Origin: Alectoria sarmentosa | Taxonomy: Eukaryota; Ascomycota; Lecanoromycetes; Lecanorales; Parmeliaceae | Reading direction: 5' to 3' | Length of the DNA stretch: 64,000 nt | Assembly (NCBI GenBank): GCA_009733775.1 | Contig: WOGZ01000028.1 | Span: forward strand, 148,103 to 212,102 | Part shown: one piece after another, positions 24,540 through 34,387 of the stretch | How the letters are laid out: every line of letters begins with the position of its first letter | Position numbering within the stretch: position 1 is the stretch's first letter | Notes under the pieces: model-generated | What the model saw: the letters and a program-made list of their open reading frames with translations, nothing else | Database searches by the model: none | What the model was told of the DNA's origin: nothing | Program-made: the position numbers and the translations under genes

Positions 24540-25537
24540 AAATGTTAAAACAATCGTATACGTTATCTTTTAACGTTATAAAAGAATATTGAAAATTAGT
24601 CTTTCGCGTAATGTATATAAAATCAACCCTAAAACCAGTTTTAAAGTTAATTTTAAAATTAATTTTAAAATTAATCGTGTTTTGATATTATCTTGACGAA
24701 TAAGCTTAGTAACACGATTTTTTTATATTTCTTATACACTTAATTAACTTATATACGATATTCATTATATATCTTTTAATATAAATAAAATTTTATTTAT
24801 AAAAATTTATGTAAAATAAGTAATATATATAAATATATAAATAATATCAAATCGCGCTAAACTCGATCGAACCTCGCATAATAAATAAATGAAAAAATAA
24901 AATAAAATTATAACAAAAATGTGCAACTTTAAATAAATGATTTATAAAATCTTATATTAATCATTTAAATAAGTTTATAAATACGTATATAAAAAGATAA
25001 TAATTTAATTGAATTTTTTTAATTAAAAGCTTAATAATAAGTTATAATTTCGCGTTAAATCGTTTTTGAAAATTTATATAATTGCGTATAAATCTTTATA
25101 AATTTATATCTCTTTTTATAAAATTAAAAAATAATTTCAATAAACAATATATGTATAATTAATTTTATTACGTTATATAATAATTTTTTAATTTTTAATT
25201 TAAATTTCATATTTTTTCGTATATTTTCTTTATTATATATAATTTAAATAATTTAATATTTTCAAAAAATTTAAATTATTTTATTTAAATTTATAATTAT
25301 AAAAAAATAATTATTATATTATTATTATATTTTTTTTTAATCAATCGATTTAAATATTATAAATTAATAATAATCTCGCTTCGAGATGGCGATTCTTTAA
25401 TATAAATATATTTTAATTTTAATTTTAAATTATTTCGAATTTTACGCGCGCAAAAAATACGTTATTTAAAAAATATATTACTTTAAATCTTGTTTAAAAA
25501 ACAGAAAATAAAATAATAATAATAATAATAATAATAA
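24540..25537. other. Ultra-AT tract bordering the gene island
   Basis: Nearly pure A/T with few CG dinucleotides, unlike the RIP-mutated elements. No gene or motif was recognised. It has TTAATTTTAAAA tandem words at 24,640-24,675 and ends in an (AAT)n microsatellite. The switch to balanced composition at 25,538 is abrupt. Confidence 0.7.
25511..25537. repeat. (AAT)n microsatellite at island border
   Basis: About nine AAT units directly before the composition switch to AACGGCTTTTGATAGC. Confidence 0.9.
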
Positions 25538-26301
25538 ACGGCTTTTGATAGCTATGGTTTTCCGTACTACGTATCTGGCAATCTTTTCCCTGACTTATGT
25601 GGAGAACGAACATGTTTTCACTCGGTGAGGATTCAAAGGACAGCTGATACTGCTCACGCAAGGAAAAACTATCTGACTTGAGAGCATGCAGTATTGCAAA
25701 AGGTCAAATAGAGTATGGAACACAGCCTCTCAATCCAATCTGTTACTTCCTTCCAACAATTAAACGCCGGTGTTCATTTTCAAGCATACTAGCAAGCGCA
25801 GCATCATCATGATTATTGTTATCCCTCATTCCCTCCCTGGAGCATCTGTTTCCTCGTCTGCCTCTGACGCTTTACGGCCAAGGGGTTTTCTTACGAGCTC
25901 TTGTGTCATTTCTTTACTTGGTCTCCTGTTTTGTGTCCTAGGCATTGGGCATATCTCGAAATCACAGTCTCGATCAACATAAATCACGAGTCAAATGATC
26001 ATCAGCCAAAGGAGCAAAGACTGAGTGGTGAAAAGTGGCCAAACATAAATATGACAAAGACTGCTGGTTTCCCTTCCCCCCCCCCATCTGAGTTTGCATT
26101 CGACTTCAGTGCCGACAAATATCTTGGACACGAGCATCTATGATCCGCTCCTAAATCCATAAGAGAGGGCGAAGCCATAAGTATGATTGTTCGTGATATC
26201 TTGCCGTACTTTACGGACAAATGTCTTGTACCTATGTCCATACCTATGCTTTTGCAAAGAAAGCACGAAAGAAATAGTGAAAAAAAGACACTACATTGTT
26301 C
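25538..26301. other. Balanced-composition intergenic DNA, no gene supported
   Basis: This is the first part of the island. Several short open frames overlap on both strands (25,770-25,982 and 25,901-26,143 among them), but none has a domain, a splice pattern or conserved-looking content. It has a C9 run at about 26,077. It must include the 3' untranslated region of the metallophosphoesterase gene, which ends at 26,302 on the - strand. Confidence 0.55.
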
Positions 26302-27270
26302 TCATATATCTACAATCTGGGCACGATTCTCAAGTCGTCCCGTACTATTGTATATTAATGATGCATTGATCATCACCGTCCCTTCTCCGTCCATGCCCCA
26401 GACTCTACTCCACAGTATACCAAGCACACCATACACTGTCAACCTTATCAAATCCAGCCAGGCTGAAATGGCCACCATATCCCTCGCCACCCCCTGAGCT
26501 TCCCTTGAACATAATATTTCATACACTCTTTGTGTATTATCCCAGAAGACGTGTTCACGGCCATAGCCGGCGTGTACATGCCCAAAGATGTGTACCTTGG
26601 GTCTCACTCTCCACACCTCTTTTGACAAGTAGTCGCATCCTAATCCAGCAGGCAGATCTAGATGATGCCTTGGCGGAGTATGTGTGATCAAGACATCTGT
26701 CTCTATTGGAACGGTGTTTGACCATGCATCATCACTTCTACGATATTGAAATGCAAAGTCTTGCCCACCGCATTGGGGGATCTGTGGAGCGCCATAGAAA
26801 CTCAATTGACGGTGTGCTTGACTGGGAAAGGTAAGCCGAACGCTAGAGTGCTGCAGATAGTGCACGTCACCCCACCGTGGCGCCTTGCCAACATCGGTCT
26901 CCCGCCTTGCTTGTGGATCAAACCAACTGTCATGATTACCTGCAATGACGATCTTGTGCTCGTAAGGGAGAGAAGAAATCCAATCAAGCTGATCCTGTAT
27001 ATGGGCAACTGTGCCGTCATTGGTAAGGTCACCCGCATGCACTAAGATGTGTCCCTGCGGTAGGGAAGTAGGTTTGTGTGTATGGGTGTCGGAAATGCAG
27101 ACAATACGGATTCGAAATGAAGATGGAGGCTTTAAGGAAGCCGAACCCCGCAGAGATAAGATGAGCTTGTAGAGACTCTGAGTCAAGAATCTCAGTGGTG
27201 AGCTGAGCAGGCGGTATGGGATAGAAGGTGGGTCGAAGGGGGAAGGTGGTGGCCTTGGTAGGTAGGCCAT
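26302..27270 (-). CDS. Calcineurin-like metallophosphoesterase, 322 aa
   Basis: This single-exon gene encodes a complete dinuclear-metal phosphoesterase. The metal-binding motifs are all in place: S-D-T-H at residues 60-63 (D61, H63), H-A-G-D-L at 78-82 (D81), G-N-H-D at 111-114 (N112, H113), I-T-H-T-P-P at 195-200 (H197) and G-H-V-H at 230-233 (H231, H233). The HTPP form and overall length fit the fungal UPF0046/MPPED-like group, whose natural substrate is mostly unknown. About 50 residues precede the domain and are Pro/Leu-rich. A hydrophobic stretch (about residues 271-291) near the C-terminus could touch membrane. The ATG at 27,270 is the first in frame and gives the family's usual spacing. 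It is divergent from the anoctamin gene. It hydrolyses a phosphoester by inference from the family only. Confidence 0.92.
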   Translation of the reverse strand: MAYLPRPPPSPFDPPSIPYRLLSSPLRFLTQSLYKLILSLRGSASLKPPSSFRIRIVCISDTHTHKPTSLPQGHILVHAGDLTNDGTVAHIQDQLDWISSLPYEHKIVIAGNHDSWFDPQARRETDVGKAPRWGDVHYLQHSSVRLTFPSQAHRQLSFYGAPQIPQCGGQDFAFQYRRSDDAWSNTVPIETDVLITHTPPRHHLDLPAGLGCDYLSKEVWRVRPKVHIFGHVHAGYGREHVFWDNTQRVYEILCSREAQGVARDMVAISAWLDLIRLTVYGVLGILWSRVWGMDGEGTVMINASLIYNSTGRLENRAQIVDI

Positions 27271-27547
27271 GTTGAAAAGGCTGTACTATCAGGTTGATTA
27301 CTAGAAACGGTTGCTCAATCTTTGTTCCTTGTAGTAGCTTTGACATAAAGACACGACATACGAAAGATCACAACAGAGGGGTTTGTTTTGAAATTAGATG
27401 TTTAGACCCCTATTCTTCCCGAAGCGCGATGACGTTTAGCCGCCTCCAACTTTCCAAGCTTTGCCGCCTCCAGATTTGGCTCCTAATATACTGTCTTCAA
27501 GAGGCAGTGAGCCTTTTCAGTCTGAAGACTGAATTTGGAGCGTAAAC
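27271..27547. promoter_or_regulatory. Shared 277-bp promoter between phosphoesterase and anoctamin genes
   Basis: The two start codons face away from each other with 277 bp between. The interval holds two direct copies of GCCGCCTCCA (27,439-27,448 and 27,463-27,472) and a 7-bp inverted repeat TTCAGTC-TGAA-GACTGAA (27,516-27,533) only 14 bp before the anoctamin ATG. These are candidate binding sites; no known factor site is claimed. Confidence 0.5.
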
Positions 27548-29886
27548 ATGGCTTCTCAAAAGAATACACTGCATGATAACTTCGACGTTGACTATGTCAT
27601 TACCTACAGATTTGCCGATACCAGTAAGTAGCGTAATCCCATAGCAGGTCTCTGTTTTACAAGACCAACTTTTTACAGCTAAGGCGGAGGCCTCAAGAAA
27701 TTTTCAGGACCTTGTGCAGGGATTGGCTAGAGTAGGCCTCGCTATTGAGGTCCGAAACGGAGAGAATTGCTCCCTTCTGATCTTCGTCAAAGTGACTTCC
27801 GATAACCGTCTGAACAACGCCGTCTACCGCTCCAGGTGCGCACCGAAATCATTAGTCTTCTAATGCATCTTTAACAGACATTGTAGAGTAAAGGACTGGC
27901 TTTACGGCATAAGGTCCGCTCAGCCAGATAGGGAAACGCAGAACTCCTTAACAAGCCAGCCGCTGACAGAAGCTGAACGGTACCGTATCGTCCACCATCT
28001 GATCACAGGTCCAAAGGAAGAAGGAAACGCTGGCATCATTCCCACACATGGCCAATGGAAGAACGTGGAGTCCATTTTCCCACTCCATGATCATACCTTC
28101 AACAAAGAATGGATCAAGAAATGGGCCACCGTGACGTTCCTCAAAGTGGAGGACTTGGATGAGATCAGGAATCGATTCGGAGAGAAAGTCGCATACTACT
28201 TCGCCTTCACACAATCCTACTTTGCCTTTTTGATTTTCCCCGCGGCCTTCGGTTTCTCGTCGTGGGTTCTGTTGGGCCATTTCTCGTCCATTTACGCAAT
28301 TGTCAATTGCCTGTGGAGCGTGGTGTTTATCGAATATTGGAAACGACAAGAGGTAGATCTCGGTGTTCGCTGGGGCGTCAAAGGCGTTTCAGCGATTCAA
28401 GAGAAGCGAAGAGAGTTTCAGTACGAAAAGGAAATCAAAGATCCGATCACTGGAGAAACTCTCCAGGTCTTCCCAGCAACAAAGAGATTGTATAGACAGC
28501 TTCTTCAGCTACCGTTTGCAGTACTAGCATCGTTGGCACTTGGTGTAATTATAGCCACTTGTTTTGGCATTGAGATTTTCCTATCCGAGGTCTACAGTGG
28601 TCCATTCAAGAGCATTCTGGTAAATTTAGTGGTCCTTAGCGATGTTGTCCAAAACGCTGATTTTAACGCAGGTCTTCCTTCCTACGCTAATGCTCACCGC
28701 ACTGGTTCCTACAATCACAACTATGTTGACCGATATTGCGACACGACTTAATGATTATGAGAACTGGGAAACCACGGACGCTTACGATTCCGCTATGACC
28801 CAGAAAATCTTCATTCTCAACTTCATCACTTCATACCTTCCAGTCTTCCTGACAGCGTTCGTCTACGTGCCATTTGGCAGCTTGATCGTGCCGTATCTGG
28901 ACGTATTTCAGCTCACTGCGCGTCCCTTCGCGGGGAACGAGAAGCAGCTTACGACTCCGAAATCTGGCTTTACTATCAATCCAGCAAGGCTCCGCAAGCA
29001 GGTTATCTATTTCGCTGTTACCGCGCAAATAGTCAACTTTGCGATGGAGACCATCGTCCCTTACCTCAAGCGCCGAGGCTTTCATAAGTATCAAGAGCTC
29101 AAAACAGAGAGAGCCACCAAGAAGGGAGGTGCTGCTCCGAATGCAGCTGCGAACGATCTGCCTGAAGAAGCCCAATTTCTTGCAAGAGTTCGCAGCGAGG
29201 CCGAGCTCGATGTCTACGATGTGTCTACGGATCTTAGAGAGATGGTTGTCCAATTTGGCTATCTGACCCTGTTCTCGGTGGTATGGCCAGTGACGGCTGT
29301 ATCATTCCTCATCAACAATTGGGTGGAACTTCGCTCAGACGCAGTCAAGATATGCGTTGAGATGCAACGCCCGACTCCGCACCGAGCCGACAGCATTGGA
29401 CCATGGTTGGATAGCTTGGGATTTCTTACATGGATAGGCAGCATCTCCACTGCCGCACTCGTATATCTCTTCAGCAATGATGGTTTAGGTCCAGACGGCA
29501 CGCCAGCAGACATTAAAGGATGGGCTTTACTCTTGACCATCTTCTTCTCCGAGCATATCTATCTTGTGGTTTGCCTAGCAGTACGTTTAGCGATCTCAAA
29601 AATGGACTCGCCAGGAATGCAAAAGGCGCATGCTGAACGGTTTATGGTCCGCAAGCGCTATTTTGAGGAGTCGTTCGGGGAAGATGCAATGGAGCTTCCG
29701 CCGCCAATGGACAGGGAAAATATCACAAGGTCATCACTTGAGGAAGAAGCTCGACAAGGCAGTATGAGGAGCTCAACTCCCCGTAATCATTTCTGGTTGA
29801 GGCAGCGAAGCTGGGAAGAATCAGCAAAAATTGGAGCAAGTCTTATTGAGAAGATGGCACCAGCAGAGAGTAAGAAGCACCAATGA
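27548..29886 (+). CDS. IST2: Anoctamin/TMEM16 family protein (Ist2-like), 726 aa, four exons
   Basis: Spliced from 27548-27623, 27679-27835, 27887-28619 and 28672-29886. The three introns (55, 51 and 52 nt) have GT-AG ends, and the frame closes across each. Fungal members tether the cortical ER to the plasma membrane; some relatives scramble lipids or conduct ions. Evidence: an N-terminal alpha/beta region (residues 1-170), several membrane helices (about 181-199, 209-227, 287-307, 323-343 and more to about 600), the family signature F-I-E-Y-W-K-R at 225-231 after the second helix, and the conserved F-G-Y-x-T-L-F-S and S-I-G-P-W-L blocks in exon 4. A charged cytosolic tail ends ESKKHQ. The Ist2 name is by homology; whether it scrambles lipid cannot be read from the sequence. 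It converges with BUD13. Confidence 0.92.
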
Positions 29887-30341
29887 AGCAATGGGGTTTT
29901 TATGGATGCTTGAAGCGTCGGCTGCCATTCATCATGTCATCTGTCGAAATTCGGGTTCTCAACCATGTTTCAGCTGTAACCTATGCGCATTTCGGCTATA
30001 TCACTCCAGTTGTATGAGATCGAAAACATCTTCCAGCAGAGTTCTGGGATAGCATAATCCATCCATCTTACACATCACTGTCACTACTGTTGTTCTACAT
30101 ATCCTACTTTTCAACATCATCTTCTATTGTTGTTTGTTTTCACTCTGGGTTTTCGGGCATTTCTTGCAAACTCTAACGCTCACCTCGAGGCGCACTGCCG
30201 AAAACGCATATCTCAAAATGCCACCGCAGTTCATGCATTGAGCTATAATTCGAATCGTGTAAGCGGAAAGATACGTTCCACATGACGCCTCGCTATGCTT
30301 TTTGCCCATGAACAAGCAAGCTGATTGCTAAACCTGCATCC
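29887..30341. other. Convergent 3' intergenic region, 455 bp
   Basis: This lies between the 3' ends of the anoctamin (+) and BUD13 (-) genes and must hold both 3' untranslated regions. Short frames such as 30,124-30,315 (-) have no support. No repeat or RNA gene was seen. Confidence 0.6.
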
Positions 30342-31496
30342 TCATTCGTCCATCTGCCAAGCGTAATCAAGATTTTTCAGATTCGCTCTCCGATTCCTGG
30401 CACTGAATGATTTCGAGGTCAGCCTTTCTCTTTTGGAATGAAGGCTGCGGCGTGAAACATTCTGCAGTCCTGCGAAGTCTCGCTACTCCAGTACGAATCA
30501 GGAAGAATGGGCTCGAAAAAGATGACTTACGCAAAATACTCCTTCTCAAAACCTGTCCCCCTATCCACCCCGTCCCATCTGTGACCCGGCCTAATCCCAT
30601 ATCGATTCGGCGCTGCGGGTCCCTTGTACAACGGCTTCCCGCTGACACTTTCGCCCTCCTTTTTCTTCTCGAGGAATCCAGCTGCTGGATCGTTCCATCT
30701 ATCCCTCTCCTTCAAATCCTCGTTCAGCTCCACATCGTCGGCGTACCTCGCTACAGGCATGAGCTTCGCCTCACTCAGTTGCTCTCTACGTTTATCTTTC
30801 TCGGCACGCTGGACGTCTCCCTTTTGAACTTCAAAATCCGCCGCTGCTTTGGCCGCTGCTTCTTCCGCTTTCTTACGTGCTTCCGCTCGCTTCATCTGCA
30901 CATTGATGATGCGGCCACTGGCATCTCTGTATATGGTCTCCTTCCCTTTGCCACTATGATCGTCTCCGTCTTTCAGGAATCTTCGCCGTTCTTCGATTTC
31001 CTTGCGCTTCAGCTGTGCAGTGACTTGATCCGCCGTCTGTAACCCCGCATGGGCGCCCGATTCCATCTTCATGGCTGAATCTTCCATACTAAGGGCGTCA
31101 TCGTCCGCGAGAGCACGAGCCTGCGATTCAGCAGCTGCAGATGTAAGAATAGCGTCGGCTGCGGCTTGTTCATTGGAGGATGGTGTTGGAACGCCGATGG
31201 TCTGCCATATGTTTTTTCTTGCTTTACGAAATTCGGAGCTGTTCGCATTCACTGGTAAATCAGGGTCAAAGAGGTGAGACGGTCGGTTCAAGGCAGAAGG
31301 ATACGTGTTTCTCACCTTCCAGTGGGGCATCGTCGTCAGTGTTGCCGGTGCCATCACGGTCCCAGCCCAAGGCATCATCATCTGCTATCGTGAGGCCCAA
31401 GGCCGAAAAATCCTTCTGCTTGCGCTTCTTTGATATCTTCTCCGGCTTCGAGTCTGCTGTAAGATAATTTCTCGCAAGGTAGTCTGCGAGGGACAT
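30342..31496 (-). CDS. BUD13: Pre-mRNA splicing factor Bud13 (Cwc26), 320 aa, three exons
   Basis: Exons on the - strand are 31496-31316, 31251-30531 and 30402-30342. Introns are 64 nt and 128 nt, with GTGAGA and GTAAGT donors and a GCTGAC branch-like site 15 nt before the last acceptor. Bud13 is a subunit of the RES (retention and splicing) complex, with Pml1 and Snu17/Ist3, acting in the activated spliceosome. The family core is clear: a start M-S-L-A-D-Y-L, basic K-K-R-K-Q-K, the block T-I-Y-R-D-A-S-G-R-I-I, then RYGIRPGHRWDGVDRGTGFE near the C-terminus. Of several possible acceptors for the last intron, only 30,403 gives the conserved ending D-Y-A-W-Q-M-D-E, directly after F-A-A-R-N-R-R. 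The exon 1 start at 31,496 is preferred over the in-frame ATG at 31,586 because the family begins MSLADYL. It is divergent from atl1. Confidence 0.92.
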
Positions 31497-31671
31497 ACTG
31501 GACAACCTGGAGTTTGAGTTGAATTTCGAGGAGACCCCGAATTCTGGGGAATAGCTTGGCAGTCGCGGCAATCTAGACAGGCGCAAAGCGCGTTGCAGTC
31601 AAATCAATCGACTCATGCTCCTCTACTCGTAACCTTCGTATATCAAAGCAAACCTATCTTGGTTAGTTAGA
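31497..31671. promoter_or_regulatory. Shared 175-bp promoter between BUD13 and atl1
   Basis: Start codons at 31,496 (-) and 31,672 (+) leave only 175 bp, so the two genes very probably share one bidirectional promoter. No specific site is claimed. Confidence 0.55.
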
Positions 31672-32275
31672 ATGGCGCGCAGCGATGAAGCGGAGTGGTG
31701 GTTCAATGCCGTGTGCGCAGCAGTCATGGAAATTCCTAGGGGACGTGTTTGCAGCTACGGTCATATTGCATTTTTACTTGGAAGAAGTAAGTCATTCCGT
31801 TTGGGCCACTTGTATCAATATTCGCTATGAATTACGCCTGACGTTGTATTTCGATCAAGCCGAATGTCCTCGGTCAGCAGTCCCCGAACCAAGTCGACGG
31901 ATCAATTACTTATTGAATTATAGACAGGTCGGCGTCTGTCTAAAGCATCTACCGTCTTCCTCAGCAAAAACGAAGCATCACTTCCACGATGCTAACGTCC
32001 CATGGCAACGAGTCATCAATACCAAAGGTATCATATCACCAAGGTCGGCAGTCAGAACTCAAGGCAGCTAAAGTACAGTGGTTGACATGAGTCACAGAGG
32101 TCCAGGTGGTGCGAGAAGACAAGCGGCGTTTCTAAGAAGAGAAGGTGTCATTGTCGAGACAGGCCAGATGAGAGAATTGACAGTAGACTTGGGAGTATAC
32201 GGGTGGTTTCCTGACGTTCTACCCAGCGAAGCGGCTGAGGCTAGTGAGTCAGAGGAAGAAGAGGGCAGTGCTTGA
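31672..32275 (+). CDS. atl1: Alkyltransferase-like DNA repair protein Atl1, 141 aa, four exons
   Basis: Spliced from 31672-31786, 31860-31872, 31924-32043 and 32098-32275. Introns are 73, 51 and 54 nt; exon 2 is only 13 nt. ATL proteins bind O6-alkylguanine, flip it out and hand the lesion to nucleotide excision repair, without removing the alkyl group. The DNA-binding helix-turn-helix holds G-R-V-C-S-Y-G-H (Tyr29) and, across the microexon, P-R-Q-V-G (Arg43, the finger that replaces the flipped base). The active-site block is V-P-W-Q-R-V at 68-73: Trp70 stands where a true methyltransferase has its acceptor Cys (PCHRV), which defines the ATL group. The block N-T-K-G-I-I-S-P-R then G-P-G confirms the exon 3/4 junction. 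The C-terminus is an acidic tail rich in Glu and Ser, absent from bacterial ATLs. Confidence 0.93.
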
Positions 32276-33317
32276 TTTATTGGCTTATTGGCGAGCTCAA
32301 GTGCGTGGCACGATTACCCAAGATCGAAACTCCAGGCATGCAGCTTATCATCGGTCCTGGTTTCTAGAGAAGCTCATTCTGAGCTGGGCTTGGCCAGAGG
32401 AAGGCGACTACGCTGAGACGGAATCTTTTCATGACGTGAAGGTTTACTAGGAGTGTTGCGTCATTCCTTTGGGGGATATGAGGAGCTCTTATTTCCAAGT
32501 TGAGGGGAAAAAAAGTACAGCAACTGTATCATGGTGATTGAGGATTAAAATGATCGTCTCGAAAGCCGGGTGCTTGCAGAGAGTGCGGTTGACTGATCTT
32601 TTTTACACCCTAGATTATTTCATTTTGGGGGAGTAGGGGGTCCAAGTATTAGTAGAAAGGCAGTTCGAACTACATATTATGCAAGACCAAACAATGCGTC
32701 GATTACATAGGATAACCATTCCTACATTCCTAAGTTCCTGCCACAGCAATAAAATGGCGAATCAGTAGTGGCTGTATGAGTAAGCGGATCGGACCAGTGA
32801 CGAAGCTGGAGTGAACATGTGCGCACCCGCCTTATCGCCCCCCGCATCCGTATCGTCACGATGGACAGACATGTTGTGCCCCAAGCTCCCTGGTTCCTAA
32901 ACCTGTTGGGGGCTTTGAGCTGCCTCCAAAGCTTGAATCTGTCGAGGTGTCTGTCCATCTGTCCATCTGCTTTCATCGAGTCATCCGTTCTTTCTTACCA
33001 ACAAGTCAAAGTCTTTCTTCTGCTTTGTTCCCTCACACCTGCCTTTGTTGGTTGGTGACTCAGACGCGTCGAGTCAACCAACTGACCACACTCATATATC
33101 ACCCACCCGCCTCACCTGTCCATCCTCTCCATGACCACCTCGCACAACTCCATAAATCTGTAACACCACCCTCCCCTACGTCGTTTCTTTCGACCTCGTT
33201 GTGAACATACCTCAGCTGCACAGTCGGAGCCTACATTCATTTACCCTTTCAATTGGACACATCTCTTAGCCTTTTTCATCCTGCCCCGTTACATCCTGCC
33301 CCGGGTATCAAGCACTT
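32276..33317. other. Intergenic DNA, 1.04 kb, no gene supported
   Basis: It contains the atl1 3' untranslated region and the upstream region of the next gene. Small frames on both strands (such as 32,722-32,976 on - and 32,947-33,204 on +) lack any motif. CT-rich stretches and a CTGTCCATCTGTCCATCTGC duplication (32,950-32,969) are seen toward the right, as is common in fungal promoters. Confidence 0.5.
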
Positions 33318-33900
33318 ATGTCTGACAACGGTCTCAACGATCTGGCCAAAGAGCACAAGCTCGAGCAGGATCACAAACGCGAATTGGACCAGAAGCATAA
33401 ATGGGCTCTCGGAGAAGGGCTCCCAACCCGGGGGCACCCTAGCAGACGCCCTGCAAAGCCATACACCACAAGGTAAGCAAGCACACACTATCAGAAAGGA
33501 GATCACTCTAACAGTGTTGCTGCTTAGCTACAGCAAGGCCGTCAGACGCGAGGTTGAGTTCCAGCAGAACAAAGCTGCTCAAGTCGCTAAGATCTCTCGC
33601 AAACACGAATCTCGCTTTGACAACGATGCCTGCACCTCCGACTCTTCAACCGAGGAAGATGTCAAAGAAGCATCAGCTGCGCCAGAGCCTGACGCTGGAT
33701 ACACCTACTCTTACGATGCACCACGTGGCCCTGGTAAAGGCAGCCAAATCCTTGGTATCGCCGTAGCGAAGGCAGTGGAGAAATTCGAGACCAAGGCGAC
33801 GGAGAAGCTGATTAAGGAGGAATACGAGGTTGTTAGCAATGAGAAGGAGGATGCGCACACCGGCTATGCCGCTGACGATGATGACTTTGAACTTGTGTAG
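33318..33900 (+). CDS. Unrecognised charged protein, 175 aa, two exons
   Basis: Exon 1 is 33318-33472 and exon 2 is 33528-33900. The 55-nt intron has GTAAGC, an ACTCTAAC branch-like site and TTAG; the frame is open across the join, with Ser52 split. I do not recognise the family. Residues 7-29 are a Lys/Glu/His-rich stretch that looks helical, the middle (about 85-105) is acidic and Ser/Thr-rich, and there is a Gly/Pro-containing segment with Y-T-Y-S-Y-D. After it an alanine/lysine amphipathic region (about 125-150) is followed by the acidic end D-D-D-D-F-E-L-V. No signal peptide, membrane helix or catalytic motif is visible. Codon use matches the neighbouring genes. The ATG was chosen because it is the first that joins the open exon 2 through a canonical intron. 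Confidence 0.7.
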
Positions 33901-34387
33901 GGACTGACGTTCGGGTCGCGTCCCTTCAACATTGCATTTAGCAATTGCACTAGCGTTTGTCTCGACTTTTTGGATCCTTATGGTGTTGAGTTTGGCCAGC
34001 CACAGGGGTTTTCGGAAGATGTGGTGTAGGAAAGAGTGGGCCAGCAATGGAAGGTTGCGAGCTGGGAGGCGGACTGTCATTGCTAACATGAACTCTTGTT
34101 GTCCTGGGCCAGCTTGGTACAAAGTTGATTATATAATACCTATTATGATGAGCTTCTGTCCACAGCATCAGTACAGAAAAACAAACAACCATAACATCCA
34201 AATCGATCCATTGAACAGCCGTTTGCAATACATACTGCACTCCCTACGCGGCCCTCACAACAACGCTTCTTATGCCGCCGAATGCCTTACTCGTCTCGCC
34301 GGAAAGTCTATCTTCTTGGCAGTCTAGTCGCAAAAGGCTAGCTTCACACGTAGCAAGTTTGAAGTGTCAAATTGAGGGGAAACGAGA
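33901..34387. other. 3' intergenic DNA after the unrecognised gene
   Basis: Overlapping short frames occur on both strands (33,932-34,327 on + and 33,950-34,240 on -). None has a recognisable motif, and a 131-codon frame can arise by chance here. The first part is probably the 3' untranslated region of the upstream gene. Confidence 0.5.

Noticed and set aside
24625..24640. AACCCTAAAACC as a telomere-type repeat
   Set aside because: Only a single unit is present; the flanks are AT-rich tandem words, not (CCCTAA)n.
28831..29253. 140-codon - strand frame inside the anoctamin gene
   Set aside because: It lies wholly antisense to a conserved membrane-protein exon and has no features of its own.
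30483..30530. Shorter last intron of BUD13 ending at 30,483
   Set aside because: It gives an unrelated C-terminus; only the acceptor at 30,403 gives the family ending D-Y-A-W-Q-M-D-E.
30407..31042. 211-codon + strand frame opposite BUD13
   Set aside because: It is the antisense shadow of the conserved Bud13 core.
33932..34327. 131-codon + frame after the unrecognised gene
   Set aside because: No motif, no splice signals needed or seen, and overlapping frames of similar size on the other strand; chance is enough.
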